Source of the DNA: Vibrio penaeicida
GTDB lineage: Bacteria; Pseudomonadota; Gammaproteobacteria; Enterobacterales; Vibrionaceae
DNA length: 64,000 bases
Assembly: GCF_030689305.1 (NCBI RefSeq)
Contig: NZ_JAUYVM010000005.1
Span: 186,001-250,000, forward strand
Direction: 5' to 3'
In this document: positions 55,085 through 64,000 of the stretch, one piece after another
How positions within the stretch are numbered: position 1 is the stretch's first letter
Layout of the letters: each line of letters starts with the position of its first letter
Position numbers and translations under genes: made by a program
Notes under the pieces: model-generated
Database searches by the model: none
What the model was told of the DNA's origin: nothing
The model's input: the letters and a program-made list of their open reading frames with translations, nothing else

Positions 55085-56584
55085 ATGGAACGTATCGGAC
55101 ATTTTATTAATAACAATATTGTTGAATCCCAAGGTTCAGATTTAGCGAAAGTCACCAATCCGGCAACAGGCGAACACATTCTTGATGTGGCAATGGCTTC
55201 CGTTCAGACGACCGAGCAAGCGGTTGAAGCTGCGGCCGCGGCCTTCCCTGCGTGGTCGAAAACACCGTCGGTGGTGAGAGCGCGTGTGATGTTTAAATTC
55301 AAAGCACTTATCGAAACACACCGCAACGAATTGGCGCAAATCATCACGGAGCAGCATGGAAAAGTCCTCAGTGATGCACAAGGGGAAATCACCCGTGGGC
55401 TGGAAGTAGTGGAGTTTGCTTGCGGTATTCCTCATGCACAAAAAGGTGAGCATTCGCTGAATGTGGGGCGTCAGGTGGATTCTCATTCCATGATGCAGTC
55501 ATTAGGCGTTTGCGCAGGCATTACGCCTTTCAATTTCCCAGTGATGGTTCCAATGTGGATGTTTCCGATTGCGATTGCATGCGGCAACACGTTTGTTCTG
55601 AAACCGTCTGAGAAAAACCCAACACCCGCAATGTTTTTAGCGGAATTGCTTAAACAAGCCGGATTACCAGATGGGGTGTTTAATGTGGTGAATGGCGATA
55701 AAACCGCTGTAGATGTGTTGCTTACCCACCCAGAAGTACAGGCGGTCAGTTTCGTGGGTTCAACCCCTATTGCGGAATACATTTACTCCACCGCTTCAGC
55801 ACATGGAAAACGCAGCCAAGCTTTGGGCGGTGCTAAAAACCACATGGTAGTCATGCCAGACGCAGACACACAGCAAGTCACCAATGCGCTGATGGGAGCG
55901 GCATATGGGTCTGCCGGAGAGCGTTGCATGGCGATTTCCGTCGCGGTGTGTGTGGGTGAAGAAGCGGCACAAAACACCATTGAATCGCTGCTGTTGGCGA
56001 TAGCCGAACTCAAAGTGGGTCCTGGTGACAGAGAAGATGAACCGGATATGGGACCCGTAATCAGCCAAGCGCATAAAGACAAAGTCGTTGGATACATTGA
56101 TAAAGGCGTAGAAGAAGGCGCAACATTACTTGTCGATGGACGTAACTATCAAGTTGAAGGTGCAGAAAGTGGGTTCTTTGTTGGGCCAACGTTGTTTGAC
56201 CGGGTCACACCAGATATGACCATTTACCAAGAAGAAATCTTTGGTCCTGTTTTGTCGGTGGTACGAGTGGATACGCTGGAGGAAGCGATTCAACTCATTA
56301 ATGATCACGAGTACGGTAACGGTACGGCGATCTTTACTGAGAGCGGCAGAGCGGCTCGCCTATTCCAAGAAAATGTATTGGTTGGCATGATTGGTGTGAA
56401 CGTACCGATTCCTGTCCCGATGGCCTTTCACTGCTTTGGTGGTTGGAAGCGTTCCATTTTTGGACCGCTGAATATGCATGGACCCGACGGGATTCGCTTC
56501 TTTACCCGAATGAAAACGGTGACATCTCGCTGGCCAGAGTCGGATGGCTTACGAGCGGAGTTTTCGATGCCAACAATGAAATAG
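55085..56584 (+). CDS. Methylmalonate-semialdehyde dehydrogenase family (MmsA/IolA-like)
   Basis: A 499-aa aldehyde dehydrogenase. Features of the CoA-acylating MMSDH branch are GVCAGITPFNFPVMVPMWMFPIAIACGN, LKPSEKNPTP, SFVGSTPIAEYIYSTA, the catalytic Cys in GSAGERCMAISVAV, and the ending FGGWKRSIFGPLNMHGPDGIRFFTRMKT. It likely converts malonate or methylmalonate semialdehyde, or a similar short semialdehyde, to an acyl-CoA. The perfect AAGGAGATCCCA ribosome site and the 10-bp gap link it to the Fe-ADH. Confidence 0.93.
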   Translation: MERIGHFINNNIVESQGSDLAKVTNPATGEHILDVAMASVQTTEQAVEAAAAAFPAWSKTPSVVRARVMFKFKALIETHRNELAQIITEQHGKVLSDAQGEITRGLEVVEFACGIPHAQKGEHSLNVGRQVDSHSMMQSLGVCAGITPFNFPVMVPMWMFPIAIACGNTFVLKPSEKNPTPAMFLAELLKQAGLPDGVFNVVNGDKTAVDVLLTHPEVQAVSFVGSTPIAEYIYSTASAHGKRSQALGGAKNHMVVMPDADTQQVTNALMGAAYGSAGERCMAISVAVCVGEEAAQNTIESLLLAIAELKVGPGDREDEPDMGPVISQAHKDKVVGYIDKGVEEGATLLVDGRNYQVEGAESGFFVGPTLFDRVTPDMTIYQEEIFGPVLSVVRVDTLEEAIQLINDHEYGNGTAIFTESGRAARLFQENVLVGMIGVNVPIPVPMAFHCFGGWKRSIFGPLNMHGPDGIRFFTRMKTVTSRWPESDGLRAEFSMPTMK

Positions 56585-56590
56585 AACATA

Positions 56591-56651
56591 CCCAAGTAGT
56601 GTGACGTTATCATCAGAAAATTACTGTTTGTTAGCAACTACTTGGGCTGCT
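56591..56651 (+). terminator. Terminator after the aldehyde dehydrogenase
   Basis: CCCAAGTAGT (56591-56600) pairs with ACTACTTGGG (56637-56646) over a 36-nt loop, followed by CTGCTTTTT. The long loop makes it atypical; the outer bases resemble the ends of the 282-bp repeat. Confidence 0.5.
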
Positions 56652-56713
56652 TTTTATCTTGAGGTAGATTGTGTATATACTGCTTCCATAACGAAAAACC
56701 GTATCAGGGCATT

Positions 56714-57493
56714 ATGACGACCAGCAATAAGCGTGAAAAAGGTTCTACCATCCTTCGTGTGTTAGAAATCTTGCAAGAAGTGGCTTCCAGCGAGCAACCA
56801 CTGTCACCTACCGAAGTTGGGGTAAGGCTGGATATCCCCAAACCAACGTCTCATCGAATCGTCAACACACTGCTAAAAGAAGGTTGGTTATACACCGACT
56901 TAAAAGGTCAACTCGTGCCTGGCGATCATTTTCATAATATTGCTTTGAACGTTCTGCATACCAGTGTCCATAAAACACATTGGCGAGCCATACTAGAGCG
57001 TGTTGCGAAGGAAATGGACGAAACCTGTGGTATTGCCATTCCTGATGGTACGGAAATGATCTACTTCGATAGAGTAGAATGTGAATACCCATTACGGGTA
57101 CATATTCCGGTAGGAACTCGTGTACCTGCTTGGTGTTCATCCAGTGGCAAGCTCTACCTAAGCAGCCTCCCTGAAGCGCGTCGCCGTGCGATGTTTAAGC
57201 AGTTCGATCTGCAGCCGATGGGGAAAAACTCCATTGTGGGACCGGAAGCGTTAGAGCAGTCCTTGCTGGGTATACATCAGACTCAGATTGGTGTGGATAA
57301 CGAAGAGTTTATGGATGGTATGAATGCTATATCTGTCCCAATCAAACGCACAGACGGCCGTCTCATTGCTTGCTTGTTTTGCCATGCCCCGATTGCTCGT
57401 AAAACGATCGACCATTTAATTTCCTCTGTCGACAAGCTTCGCAAAGCCGCCCAAGAAATTGAATCGGTACTTGCGGCGATGGAAGAAGAGTAG
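56714..57493 (+). CDS. IclR-family transcriptional regulator
   Basis: A 259-aa regulator with an N-terminal winged helix (STILRVLEILQEVASSEQPLSPTEVGVRLDIPKPTSHRIVNTLLKEGWLY) and the IclR effector domain (DETCGIAIPDGTEMIYFDRVE, VPAWCSSSGKLYLSSLPE, ISVPIKRTDGRLIACLF). The start at ATG 56714 follows ATCAGGGCATT; an upstream frame lacks a ribosome site. It lies downstream of the dehydrogenase pair on the same strand behind a hairpin and has its own promoter region. It probably regulates that pair or the divergent operon. Confidence 0.92.
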   Translation: MTTSNKREKGSTILRVLEILQEVASSEQPLSPTEVGVRLDIPKPTSHRIVNTLLKEGWLYTDLKGQLVPGDHFHNIALNVLHTSVHKTHWRAILERVAKEMDETCGIAIPDGTEMIYFDRVECEYPLRVHIPVGTRVPAWCSSSGKLYLSSLPEARRRAMFKQFDLQPMGKNSIVGPEALEQSLLGIHQTQIGVDNEEFMDGMNAISVPIKRTDGRLIACLFCHAPIARKTIDHLISSVDKLRKAAQEIESVLAAMEEE

Positions 57494-57536
57494 GTTGAGA
57501 TTGGGTGAGCTTAGCGACCGTTTGCTCTGGAGTTAA

Positions 57537-58628
57537 TTAGTCGGCGTACTTTGTCGCGATATCAATAAACTGCTGCTCACAGGCGATGAAAGCATCGACG
57601 ATTTGGGGATCAAAGTGTCCCCCTTTTCCTTCTTCAATAATGCGTTTTGCCACGCTATGTTCCATCGCATCTTTATAGATACGTTTACTGATCAGAGCAT
57701 CATACACATCCGCGACAGCCATGAGTCTTGCACTCAATGGAATGGCTTCTCCAGCCAATTTTTTAGGGTAGCCTGAACCATCCCATTTCTCGTGGTGGCA
57801 ATAAGCAATATCGATCGCTGCGTCGATAATGCCGTTAGGGTTGTTGGAGTGTTCCTTGGCTTTCTGTAACGTTTGAAGCCCGAGCGTTGTGTGCTCTTGC
57901 ATGATTTTGAACTCAGATTCTGTCAATTTCCCTGGCTTGAGTAAGATGTTGTCGGGTATGCCGACTTTTCCTATATCGTGAAGAGGTGCGGCTTTGTAGT
58001 AGATCTTAATTAACTCGTGGGTGAGCAAATCGCTGTATTTGGGGGTTGTTGCCAAATATTCCGCCAGTGCTTTTACGTAATATTGAGTTCGAAGAATGTG
58101 GTTGCCCGTTTCGTTATCCCGCGTTTCAGCGAGGCTTGCCATCGCAATCACGATGGAATCTTTCACCTCTTCCAGTTCTTCTGTACGGTTTCTAACCAGA
58201 GTTTCTAGCAGGTCATTTTGACCATGAAGAAGATCGTTGGAGACTTTATTTTGCAGGTGCGTTTTGACTCTTGCTTCTAAGGTTGGGACGCTAACGGGTT
58301 TATTAATGTAATCGGCAGCACCCAATTCAAATCCTAATCTTTCGTCTTCAGATGTACTTTTAGCAGTCAGGAATATAACGGGGATTTCCTTGGTTTTCTT
58401 TGATGATTTCAACTGGCGAATGACTTCGTAACCATCCATTTCCGGCATCATAATATCCAGCAGAATCAAGTCGATGGGGAATCTCCCAACAATATCCAGC
58501 GCCAAAGCCCCTGAGTTGGCAATTTTTATGATGTATTTACCGCCTAGTGACTGAGCCATAAACGATAAGTTGTCTGGTGAGTCATCGACAATTAGTATGG
58601 TCCGATTATCCAAATTCCCCAATGGCAT
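57537..58628 (-). CDS. Response regulator with HD-GYP c-di-GMP phosphodiesterase domain
   Basis: A 363-aa RpfG-type protein. The receiver domain (residues about 10-125) has the acidic pair in IVDDSP, phosphoacceptor Asp58 in LILLDIMMPEMDGYE and Lys110 in INKPVS. A coiled linker (130-165) leads to an HD-GYP domain with all signature residues: HDIGKVGIPD (217-226), HHEKWDGSGYP (278-288). It therefore should degrade c-di-GMP under control of phosphorylation. The gene diverges from a hybrid histidine kinase across 80 bp, the probable partner. Confidence 0.93.
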   Translation of the reverse strand: MPLGNLDNRTILIVDDSPDNLSFMAQSLGGKYIIKIANSGALALDIVGRFPIDLILLDIMMPEMDGYEVIRQLKSSKKTKEIPVIFLTAKSTSEDERLGFELGAADYINKPVSVPTLEARVKTHLQNKVSNDLLHGQNDLLETLVRNRTEELEEVKDSIVIAMASLAETRDNETGNHILRTQYYVKALAEYLATTPKYSDLLTHELIKIYYKAAPLHDIGKVGIPDNILLKPGKLTESEFKIMQEHTTLGLQTLQKAKEHSNNPNGIIDAAIDIAYCHHEKWDGSGYPKKLAGEAIPLSARLMAVADVYDALISKRIYKDAMEHSVAKRIIEEGKGGHFDPQIVDAFIACEQQFIDIATKYAD

Positions 58629-58708
58629 GAAAGACCTTTTAAAATATTAGTAATTCCTACTACATTAAATGTAGCCCATATTGGGAATTTTTTGAAAAGG
58701 CATGAGCT

Positions 58709-61700
58709 ATGAAATCAATAAAAATTCTATTTTCGATGCTATTTCTTATCATGGGAGTCGTGTCCGTGGCGATTTTTTCATTGAACCAAACGAATACACA
58801 TTTGCATGAAAAAACACAAAGCTTGCAATCTCAATTGACGAACTTCTATCGGCTATCAATGGAGTTGAAAGGAAGTTCTGATCACCTAACCAAATTTGCA
58901 AGGGCCTATGGAGCGACAGGAAATGAAAAGTGGAAGGCGCTTTTTAACCACGTTTTGGATGTGCGAAATGGTAAGACTCCAATACCGAAGGGAAATCGAT
59001 ACGAGTATTGGGATATTGTTTCTATGGAAGAACAATCGCCTACATCCCAATCAGAGTTTAGCGGACCGACGTTAGTACAAAGGTTAAAAGAATCGGGCAT
59101 CGAAGCCTTTGAATTCAGTGAATTAAACAGTGCACTGGCGCTATCGAATGCTTTGGTCGGGCTAGAGGTGGATGCATTTAATGCCATTGAAGGGCGACAA
59201 CAAGACGGTAATGGGCAGTGGGTTTTGACTGGTGTCGGGGATTTAGATCGTGCTCGTTCATTGTTGTACAGCGATCAGTACTTTTCTGAAAAAGCGAAAA
59301 TAATGGCGGCAATTTCCTCAGCCCACAATTCTATTCTCAAGCGGCTTAACTCTGAAATTACGGCAAATGAAGCCGATATAAAGTCGAATGAGCGAATCAG
59401 TTTAGTCCTGTTTTTTGCGTTAATAACGGCTATTGGCGTGTCGTTTGTTTTGCTTTGGCATCTTTATATCAGCCCTCTTAGCAAGCTTTCTCAAACGGTT
59501 GTCGAAAAAGTAGAAAATAAAGACTTTTCCTTCACGTTAACCCAACAAGCCTACGGAGATTTACAGTATTTCATTGATAGCCTAAACGTGGTTTTTCACC
59601 ATATATCAGAACAGCTTAGCAATAATACGCTGGTGAAAGATTTCAACATCGTGTTACGCAACAATGAATCGACATCCTTGCTGTGTGACCGCGTGACACA
59701 CTTCTTAATGCAGCACTTCCCCGTTGAAATGGTAGGGATCTACATTTTCGAAAACAACGCGCTAACACGGATCTCAGGGGCAGGTTACGGTGAAAGCCAA
59801 AGCGCAGTGGTCAGTGAAGAAAGCTCCACACTGATGGGAGTAACTCGCAGTAAAGAACCGGTGGTGATACGAGAGCTAAATGGGGCGTTTGTGGTGCCTT
59901 ACAATGGTGGGCAATTGTCCCTTAATGAAATGTACTATTTGCCTTTATTGGTCAAGGAAAAGGTGATAGCCGTGATGGAAATTGGGGTAGTACATAGCCT
60001 CGATGACATTCATTTACAGTGGTTGAACCGAATGCTGAATGACCTTTCAATAAGTATTCAATTGAGCCGCAACCTAGAATTACAACGCAAAGCCGAACAA
60101 AAAGCACTGGAACAGTCTCAATTGAATCAGGAAATCCTGAACGCAACACCAAACCCGATGTACTGCCTCAACAATACGGGTCAATTCATTACCATTAACA
60201 GCCAATTCAGAATGTTGATGGGGCTGAGCGAGGAGCAAATATTAGGCTCGACTCCGAACATGATTTTTGGGGAAACCGCCCCAGAATTTGATGAACACCA
60301 TCAAACTCTTTTCCAAAAAGAGAGCAACGCCAATTACGAAGTCCAGATTGCGCCAGCCAATCAGAAACAGTTAGAAATGTTGGTGTATGAAGCCTCCTTC
60401 CTTGATAGCAATGGTCACGTGAACGGCATTGTGGGTATCCTGCTTGATCAAACCGAACGTAAGCAAATGGAAAACGCGCTGGTTGAAGCGAAAGAGACGG
60501 CCGACGCCATGAGCCAAGCCAAAGGTGAATTTCTTGCCAATATTAGCCACGAAATTCGCACCCCAATGAATGCCATCATGGGAATGGCACACCTAACGCT
60601 GAACACCGAGCTCGATAGCATTCAAGAAAAGTATGTGAATCGGATAAATGATTCAGCGAAAAACCTCCTCGGTATTATTAATGACATTCTCGACTTTTCT
60701 AAAATCGAGGCAGGGAAGCTTGATATTGAGCACATTGATTTCTGCTTGGATGATGTTCTGGAAAATGTGGTGTCCATTGTCTCCGTCAAAGCACAAGAGA
60801 AAAACCTCGAACTGGTATTAGACATCGACCCAACGATGCCAATCAACTTGATCGGCGATCCGTTAAGACTCGGGCAGGTTATCGTCAATCTATGTGGGAA
60901 CGCAGTGAAATTTACCCACGAGGGAGAGATTATTGTAAAAGCCACTCTCAATAAACAGGATGATAAGAATGCCGAGATTCGTTTTGTCGTGAGCGATACT
61001 GGCGAAGGTATTCCGGAAGATAAGTTAGCGAAATTATTTGAAGCCTTTACCCAAGCGGACGCGAGCACCACTCGCAAGCACGGGGGAACAGGCTTAGGCT
61101 TAAATATCAGTAAGCAGTTGGTTGAATTGATGGGCGGCGACCTGACGGTTACGTCAAAAGTGGGGGAAGGCTCTAACTTTATTTTCACTATTCAATGCGG
61201 TCTTCAAAGTGCGAAAATGCGTGATATCTCCGCCCCTTTGAAACCAATTAAAGAGCGCAAAGCCTTAGTGGTTGATGATAACGATACCGCTAGAGGGATC
61301 ATGGAAAACTTATTGGAAGCGATGGAGTTCAGCGTCACGTCGGTTACCAATGGGTACGATGCGATCGAGTTACTCAATACGGATCGCTTTAATATGGTAT
61401 TTGCCGACTGGAACATGCCGGGAATAAACGGGGTAGAGCTGTTAAAACGCTTGCCGAGAGATGAGCGTTTTACTGATTTGAAACGCTTCTTGGTGACGGC
61501 CTATGGGCGAGAAGTGGGGATAGATGAAGATGCCGCGCCGTTAATCGATGGGTTCATTCTTAAGCCTGTCAATCCTTCCACTTTACTTGATGCCATCATG
61601 GATGCGTATGGCATTGAAGCCAAAAATCTCGTCAAACGAAATCGGGCGAAAATAGAAACCCCAGATTTATCTGGTAAGCACATCCTGTTGGTGGAAGATA

Positions 61701-62710
61701 ATGAAATTAACCAGGAAGTGGCGGTAGGTTTACTCGAAAAAACCCGATGTGAAGTTACGATAGCGGGCAACGGTAAAATTGCTTTGGATGCCCTTGCAAA
61801 AGGGAACATTGATATTGTGTTGATGGACATGCAAATGCCCATTATGGATGGTGTTACCGCCACAAAACAAGCGCGAAAAGAAGGGTATACCTTACCTATT
61901 ATTGCCATGACAGCCAATGCAATGGCGCAAGACATTGAAACCTGCTCTAACGCAGGCATGAATGATCATGTCACCAAACCTATTGATGTTTCGAGGCTGT
62001 ACAATGTGCTTAAGCAGTATTTGAATGCGCCAGCACTTGCAGATGAATCTTCCGCTTTACCTGCTTCATCGCAGCCTTCTAAATCATCATCTAAGAAATC
62101 AGAGCAAAGTAATGGTTTAACAAACACACTCAAACCTGAAGACATTTGGAGTGGTGATATTGATAACACGGCCGAAGAAATAGGCATAACACAAGACCGA
62201 TATTTGAAATTGCTCGGTTCTATGCTTTCAAATCTTTCAAGAGACTTGGTTGAATTCAGAGAAAAATCCGAGTTAAAAGATTGGGTGTATCTAGAAAGAT
62301 TTGCCCACACAGTTCGTGGCTCGGCGGGGAATCTGCGAATTCCTGTATTAGTAGAAATAGCAGAACGAATAGAATCCAAAGCTAAGGAGAAAAAGGCGAT
62401 CCCGACAGAGTGGGTTGAAGAAATGGACGAACGAGCTTCTGATATTCAAAAAGAATTATTGGCGTATACATCAAAGCATGGCTTAGAGAGAAAAGAGGAT
62501 AACTCTCAACTGGATATGGATCAGATACTCAGCCAATTGTCTCAAGCCATTGAGGGTTACGATGCAGATGCGGTGCAATTGGCCCAGCAATTGTTAGACG
62601 CCTCTCCGGAAAACAAAGAAACTCTTGAAGCGTTAGTTTTAGCGATTGAAAGCTATGATTTTTCCATGGCAACAACGCTACTTGAATCGTTCCAAAGCCA
62701 GAATCATTAA
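58709..62710 (+). CDS. Hybrid sensor histidine kinase (GAF-PAS-HisKA-HATPase-REC-REC-Hpt)
   Basis: A 1333-aa membrane kinase. Transmembrane segments near residues 5-24 and 230-255 bracket a ~200-residue helical periplasmic domain with the pattern [24 protein letters not shown]-like linker, a GAF domain (about 311-451) and a PAS domain (about 474-585) follow. His614 in [18 protein letters not shown] is the phosphorylation site; HATPase boxes are [22 protein letters not shown] and [10 protein letters not shown]. Two receivers carry Asp900 (FADWNMPG) and Asp1040 ([11 protein letters not shown]), and an Hpt domain has His1200 ([13 protein letters not shown]). The full phosphorelay is present in one chain, with the divergent HD-GYP regulator as a likely final target. 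Signal unknown. Confidence 0.93.
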   Translation: MKSIKILFSMLFLIMGVVSVAIFSLNQTNTHLHEKTQSLQSQLTNFYRLSMELKGSSDHLTKFARAYGATGNEKWKALFNHVLDVRNGKTPIPKGNRYEYWDIVSMEEQSPTSQSEFSGPTLVQRLKESGIEAFEFSELNSALALSNALVGLEVDAFNAIEGRQQDGNGQWVLTGVGDLDRARSLLYSDQYFSEKAKIMAAISSAHNSILKRLNSEITANEADIKSNERISLVLFFALITAIGVSFVLLWHLYISPLSKLSQTVVEKVENKDFSFTLTQQAYGDLQYFIDSLNVVFHHISEQLSNNTLVKDFNIVLRNNESTSLLCDRVTHFLMQHFPVEMVGIYIFENNALTRISGAGYGESQSAVVSEESSTLMGVTRSKEPVVIRELNGAFVVPYNGGQLSLNEMYYLPLLVKEKVIAVMEIGVVHSLDDIHLQWLNRMLNDLSISIQLSRNLELQRKAEQKALEQSQLNQEILNATPNPMYCLNNTGQFITINSQFRMLMGLSEEQILGSTPNMIFGETAPEFDEHHQTLFQKESNANYEVQIAPANQKQLEMLVYEASFLDSNGHVNGIVGILLDQTERKQMENALVEAKETADAMSQAKGEFLANISHEIRTPMNAIMGMAHLTLNTELDSIQEKYVNRINDSAKNLLGIINDILDFSKIEAGKLDIEHIDFCLDDVLENVVSIVSVKAQEKNLELVLDIDPTMPINLIGDPLRLGQVIVNLCGNAVKFTHEGEIIVKATLNKQDDKNAEIRFVVSDTGEGIPEDKLAKLFEAFTQADASTTRKHGGTGLGLNISKQLVELMGGDLTVTSKVGEGSNFIFTIQCGLQSAKMRDISAPLKPIKERKALVVDDNDTARGIMENLLEAMEFSVTSVTNGYDAIELLNTDRFNMVFADWNMPGINGVELLKRLPRDERFTDLKRFLVTAYGREVGIDEDAAPLIDGFILKPVNPSTLLDAIMDAYGIEAKNLVKRNRAKIETPDLSGKHILLVEDNEINQEVAVGLLEKTRCEVTIAGNGKIALDALAKGNIDIVLMDMQMPIMDGVTATKQARKEGYTLPIIAMTANAMAQDIETCSNAGMNDHVTKPIDVSRLYNVLKQYLNAPALADESSALPASSQPSKSSSKKSEQSNGLTNTLKPEDIWSGDIDNTAEEIGITQDRYLKLLGSMLSNLSRDLVEFREKSELKDWVYLERFAHTVRGSAGNLRIPVLVEIAERIESKAKEKKAIPTEWVEEMDERASDIQKELLAYTSKHGLERKEDNSQLDMDQILSQLSQAIEGYDADAVQLAQQLLDASPENKETLEALVLAIESYDFSMATTLLESFQSQNH

Positions 62711-62745
62711 GTGGCTTAGCCGACAGATTAAGCGGTAGAACACAT

Positions 62746-62780
62746 AAAAAAACGGAGCATCCTGTGCTCCGTTTTTTTTT
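62746..62780. terminator. Bidirectional terminator between kinase and YtoQ genes
   Basis: Stem ACGGAGCA / TGCTCCGT (62752-62772) with a 5-nt loop, flanked by a run of A on the left and nine T on the right, serving both converging genes. ACTTGGGTATA, identical to one end of the 282-bp repeat, follows directly. Confidence 0.92.
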
Positions 62781-62795
62781 ACTTGGGTATAGCCA

Positions 62796-63233
62796 TTACG
62801 TGAGAAGGTACTTAAGTATTTCGACTACTTGGCTTGGTGACGTTGCCCAAGCTTGTGCAGAGGCGTCGACTTCTTTGAGTGGGTGAATCAGTCCTTCATC
62901 ATGCAATGTAATGTAGGGTTTCCCCAATGCAGCGCAGTAGCCTGCATCAAACGCTGCATTCCACTGACGATACTGTTCACCGAAGCGAATCACCGCCAAA
63001 TCACACTTTTCAATGGCGTTCTTAGTACGAATGGCATTCACCTTTGCCGACTTATGATCACGCCAGAAGCCTTTGTCTTCTTGTCCTAACACATCGCCAG
63101 CAGCATCGCTTGATTCATGGTGAGTTACAGCGGAAGAGAAAGTGATCTCCAGCCCCGCTTCACGACATTGCTCGATGATTTGGTCTCGCCAATCGGTATG
63201 TATTTCACCTGAAAGATAAACGTTAAAACTCAT
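62796..63233 (-). CDS. YtoQ family protein
   Basis: A 145-aa protein matching the YtoQ family: it starts FNVYLSGEIHTDWRDQIIEQC, has SAVTHHESSDAAGDVLGQEDKGFWRDHKSAKVNAIRTKNAI and ends with FDAGYCAALGKPYITLHDEGLIHPLKEVDASAQA. The fold is thought to be nucleoside-2-deoxyribosyltransferase-like, and the function is not established. It is read leftward, ending 16 bp from the terminator. Confidence 0.85.
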   Translation of the reverse strand: MSFNVYLSGEIHTDWRDQIIEQCREAGLEITFSSAVTHHESSDAAGDVLGQEDKGFWRDHKSAKVNAIRTKNAIEKCDLAVIRFGEQYRQWNAAFDAGYCAALGKPYITLHDEGLIHPLKEVDASAQAWATSPSQVVEILKYLLT

Positions 63234-63242
63234 GATTCTTCC

Positions 63243-64000
63243 TTAATGTGCAGGTATTAACTGCTTTTTTATTTGGCTTCGAGTGTACGCTTTTCTCCAG
63301 ATGTATTCCAAAGGACCTTGTTTAAAGACCTTCAAATACAGGTGGGCGACCACAATTTGCACAACAGTGTACGCCAGTGCAATAAGGATGTAATCCAATC
63401 TGGTGGCGGTTAAATGGAACTCAGGGAACGTCCAGCGCAGCAGTACAGCCATGACAATGGACTGCGATATATACAGGCTGAAAGCTAGCTTACCTGGTGC
63501 AGCAAATAACTGAATAACAGCATTTCGGTTAGCCACGAGTTTGACGATCGCGTGAGCATAGATAAGTGCAACAAAAATTGCAGAGACACTGGCGACAATC
63601 GCCCCAAGTTCAGCCGTCTGATTTGGAAGGTACAGGCGTAGAGCCAAGTCTAGCGCCGTAAAGGCGATACCCCCAAGTGCGACCAAGCGGAACGTTTTTT
63701 TGTCGAAACCTTTGGAGAAAAAACCGACTCGAAATAAGAAAGCACCGAGCATCATCAAGCCAGCGACCTGCCAAAATATCCAAAGAGGAGACGTTAATAC
63801 AATAACGAATGCCACCCCGCCCTGAATGAGCATCTGTATGCCATAAGAACTGAACCATAAGTCATACACTTCCATGAACTCTGGTGTTCCTTGAATCAGC
63901 GGTGGCTCTTCAAAGAAAAGAAATGCGAAGGCGATACTGAGGTTTAGTACTCCGCCGATGATCAAATATCGGTAAGATTTCTTAAGAAGCTTTTTGAGTG
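63243..64000 (-). CDS. DUF418-like membrane protein (5' end outside window)
   Basis: At least 252 residues, open to the right window edge, so the start is not seen. It is strongly hydrophobic with about six visible membrane helices. The C-terminal part has the DUF418 (YeiB-like) pattern FAAPGKLAFSLYISQSIVMAVLLRW and the ending VQIVVAHLYLKVFKQGPLEYIWRKAYTRSQI. Function in this family is unknown; transport is often suggested. It precedes ytoQ by 9 bp, so the two are probably co-transcribed. Confidence 0.82.
   Translation of the reverse strand, partial: LKKLLKKSYRYLIIGGVLNLSIAFAFLFFEEPPLIQGTPEFMEVYDLWFSSYGIQMLIQGGVAFVIVLTSPLWIFWQVAGLMMLGAFLFRVGFFSKGFDKKTFRLVALGGIAFTALDLALRLYLPNQTAELGAIVASVSAIFVALIYAHAIVKLVANRNAVIQLFAAPGKLAFSLYISQSIVMAVLLRWTFPEFHLTATRLDYILIALAYTVVQIVVAHLYLKVFKQGPLEYIWRKAYTRSQIKKQLIPAH

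Noticed and set aside
1..64000. Prophage, IS element, CRISPR array, tRNA or rRNA genes
   Set aside because: No integrase, transposase, structural phage genes, regular spacer repeats or tRNA cloverleaf with a matching arm set was seen by eye.

Overview
The window looks like accessory chromosomal DNA of a marine Vibrio or close relative. This rests on gene families and codon style, a Fur-box-driven suf operon, indole/styrene-type oxygenase genes, and a 282-bp repeat present twice. There is no phage, transposase, CRISPR array or rRNA/tRNA gene that I can see. Most of the DNA is transport and catabolism operons, separated by a secreted-toxin locus, stress and repair genes, and c-di-GMP signalling genes.

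Region by region. (1) 1-5293: a ribose/rhamnose-type sugar ABC importer (binding protein cut by the window edge, double ATPase, two permeases) with a tagatose/psicose 3-epimerase-like TIM barrel. (2) 5655-11861: an XRE-cupin regulator, a small GAF protein and a complete dipeptide/oligopeptide-type ABC importer in one operon. (3) 11971-16181 (minus): three exported proteins, namely an 880-aa protein of no family I recognise followed by two divergent ADP-ribosyltransferases with intact R, S-T-S and E-x-E motifs. I regard this putative multi-subunit toxin as the most interesting system here. A 927-bp AT-rich gap separates it from a divergent AraC-type regulator. (4) 17109-21170: the AraC regulator with flavin reductase, StyA/indole-oxygenase-like and short-chain dehydrogenase genes, resembling indole-oxidation (iif) clusters. 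(5) 21399-25476 (minus): a secreted metallophosphoesterase with PPC and chitin-binding-like domains, a DUF1566 protein, and a cytochrome b / ethylbenzene-dehydrogenase-type heme protein. (6) 25813-29391: small genes (SemiSWEET, a DUF1311-like protein, an unknown protein, an EAL phosphodiesterase, a DUF3088 protein) interleaved with repeats. (7) 29416-36133: Fur box, sufABCDSE, then msrB-msrA. (8) 36241-43266 (minus): an acetyltransferase, an SMP-30 lactonase-like protein and a huge secreted di-heme protein with beta-propeller, PKD, NPCBM and PA14 domains. (9) 43467-53403 (minus): a polyol/sugar operon (binding protein, ATPase, permease, SorC regulator, aldo/keto reductase, GlpD-like flavoprotein, class I aldolase, FGGY kinase), divergent from an iron alcohol dehydrogenase and a CoA-acylating-type aldehyde dehydrogenase, with an IclR regulator at 56714-57493. 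(10) 57537-62710: an HD-GYP response regulator divergent from a hybrid histidine kinase. (11) 62796-64000: a YtoQ protein and a truncated DUF418-like membrane protein.

The catabolic blocks each carry transporter, enzymes and regulator together, so the window reads as a set of substrate-use modules. The two 282-bp repeats lie in opposite orientation at the 3' ends of genes. Their terminal arms have changed in step with each other, which suggests a selected stem or a miniature mobile element. No similarity search was run; family names come from motifs read by eye.
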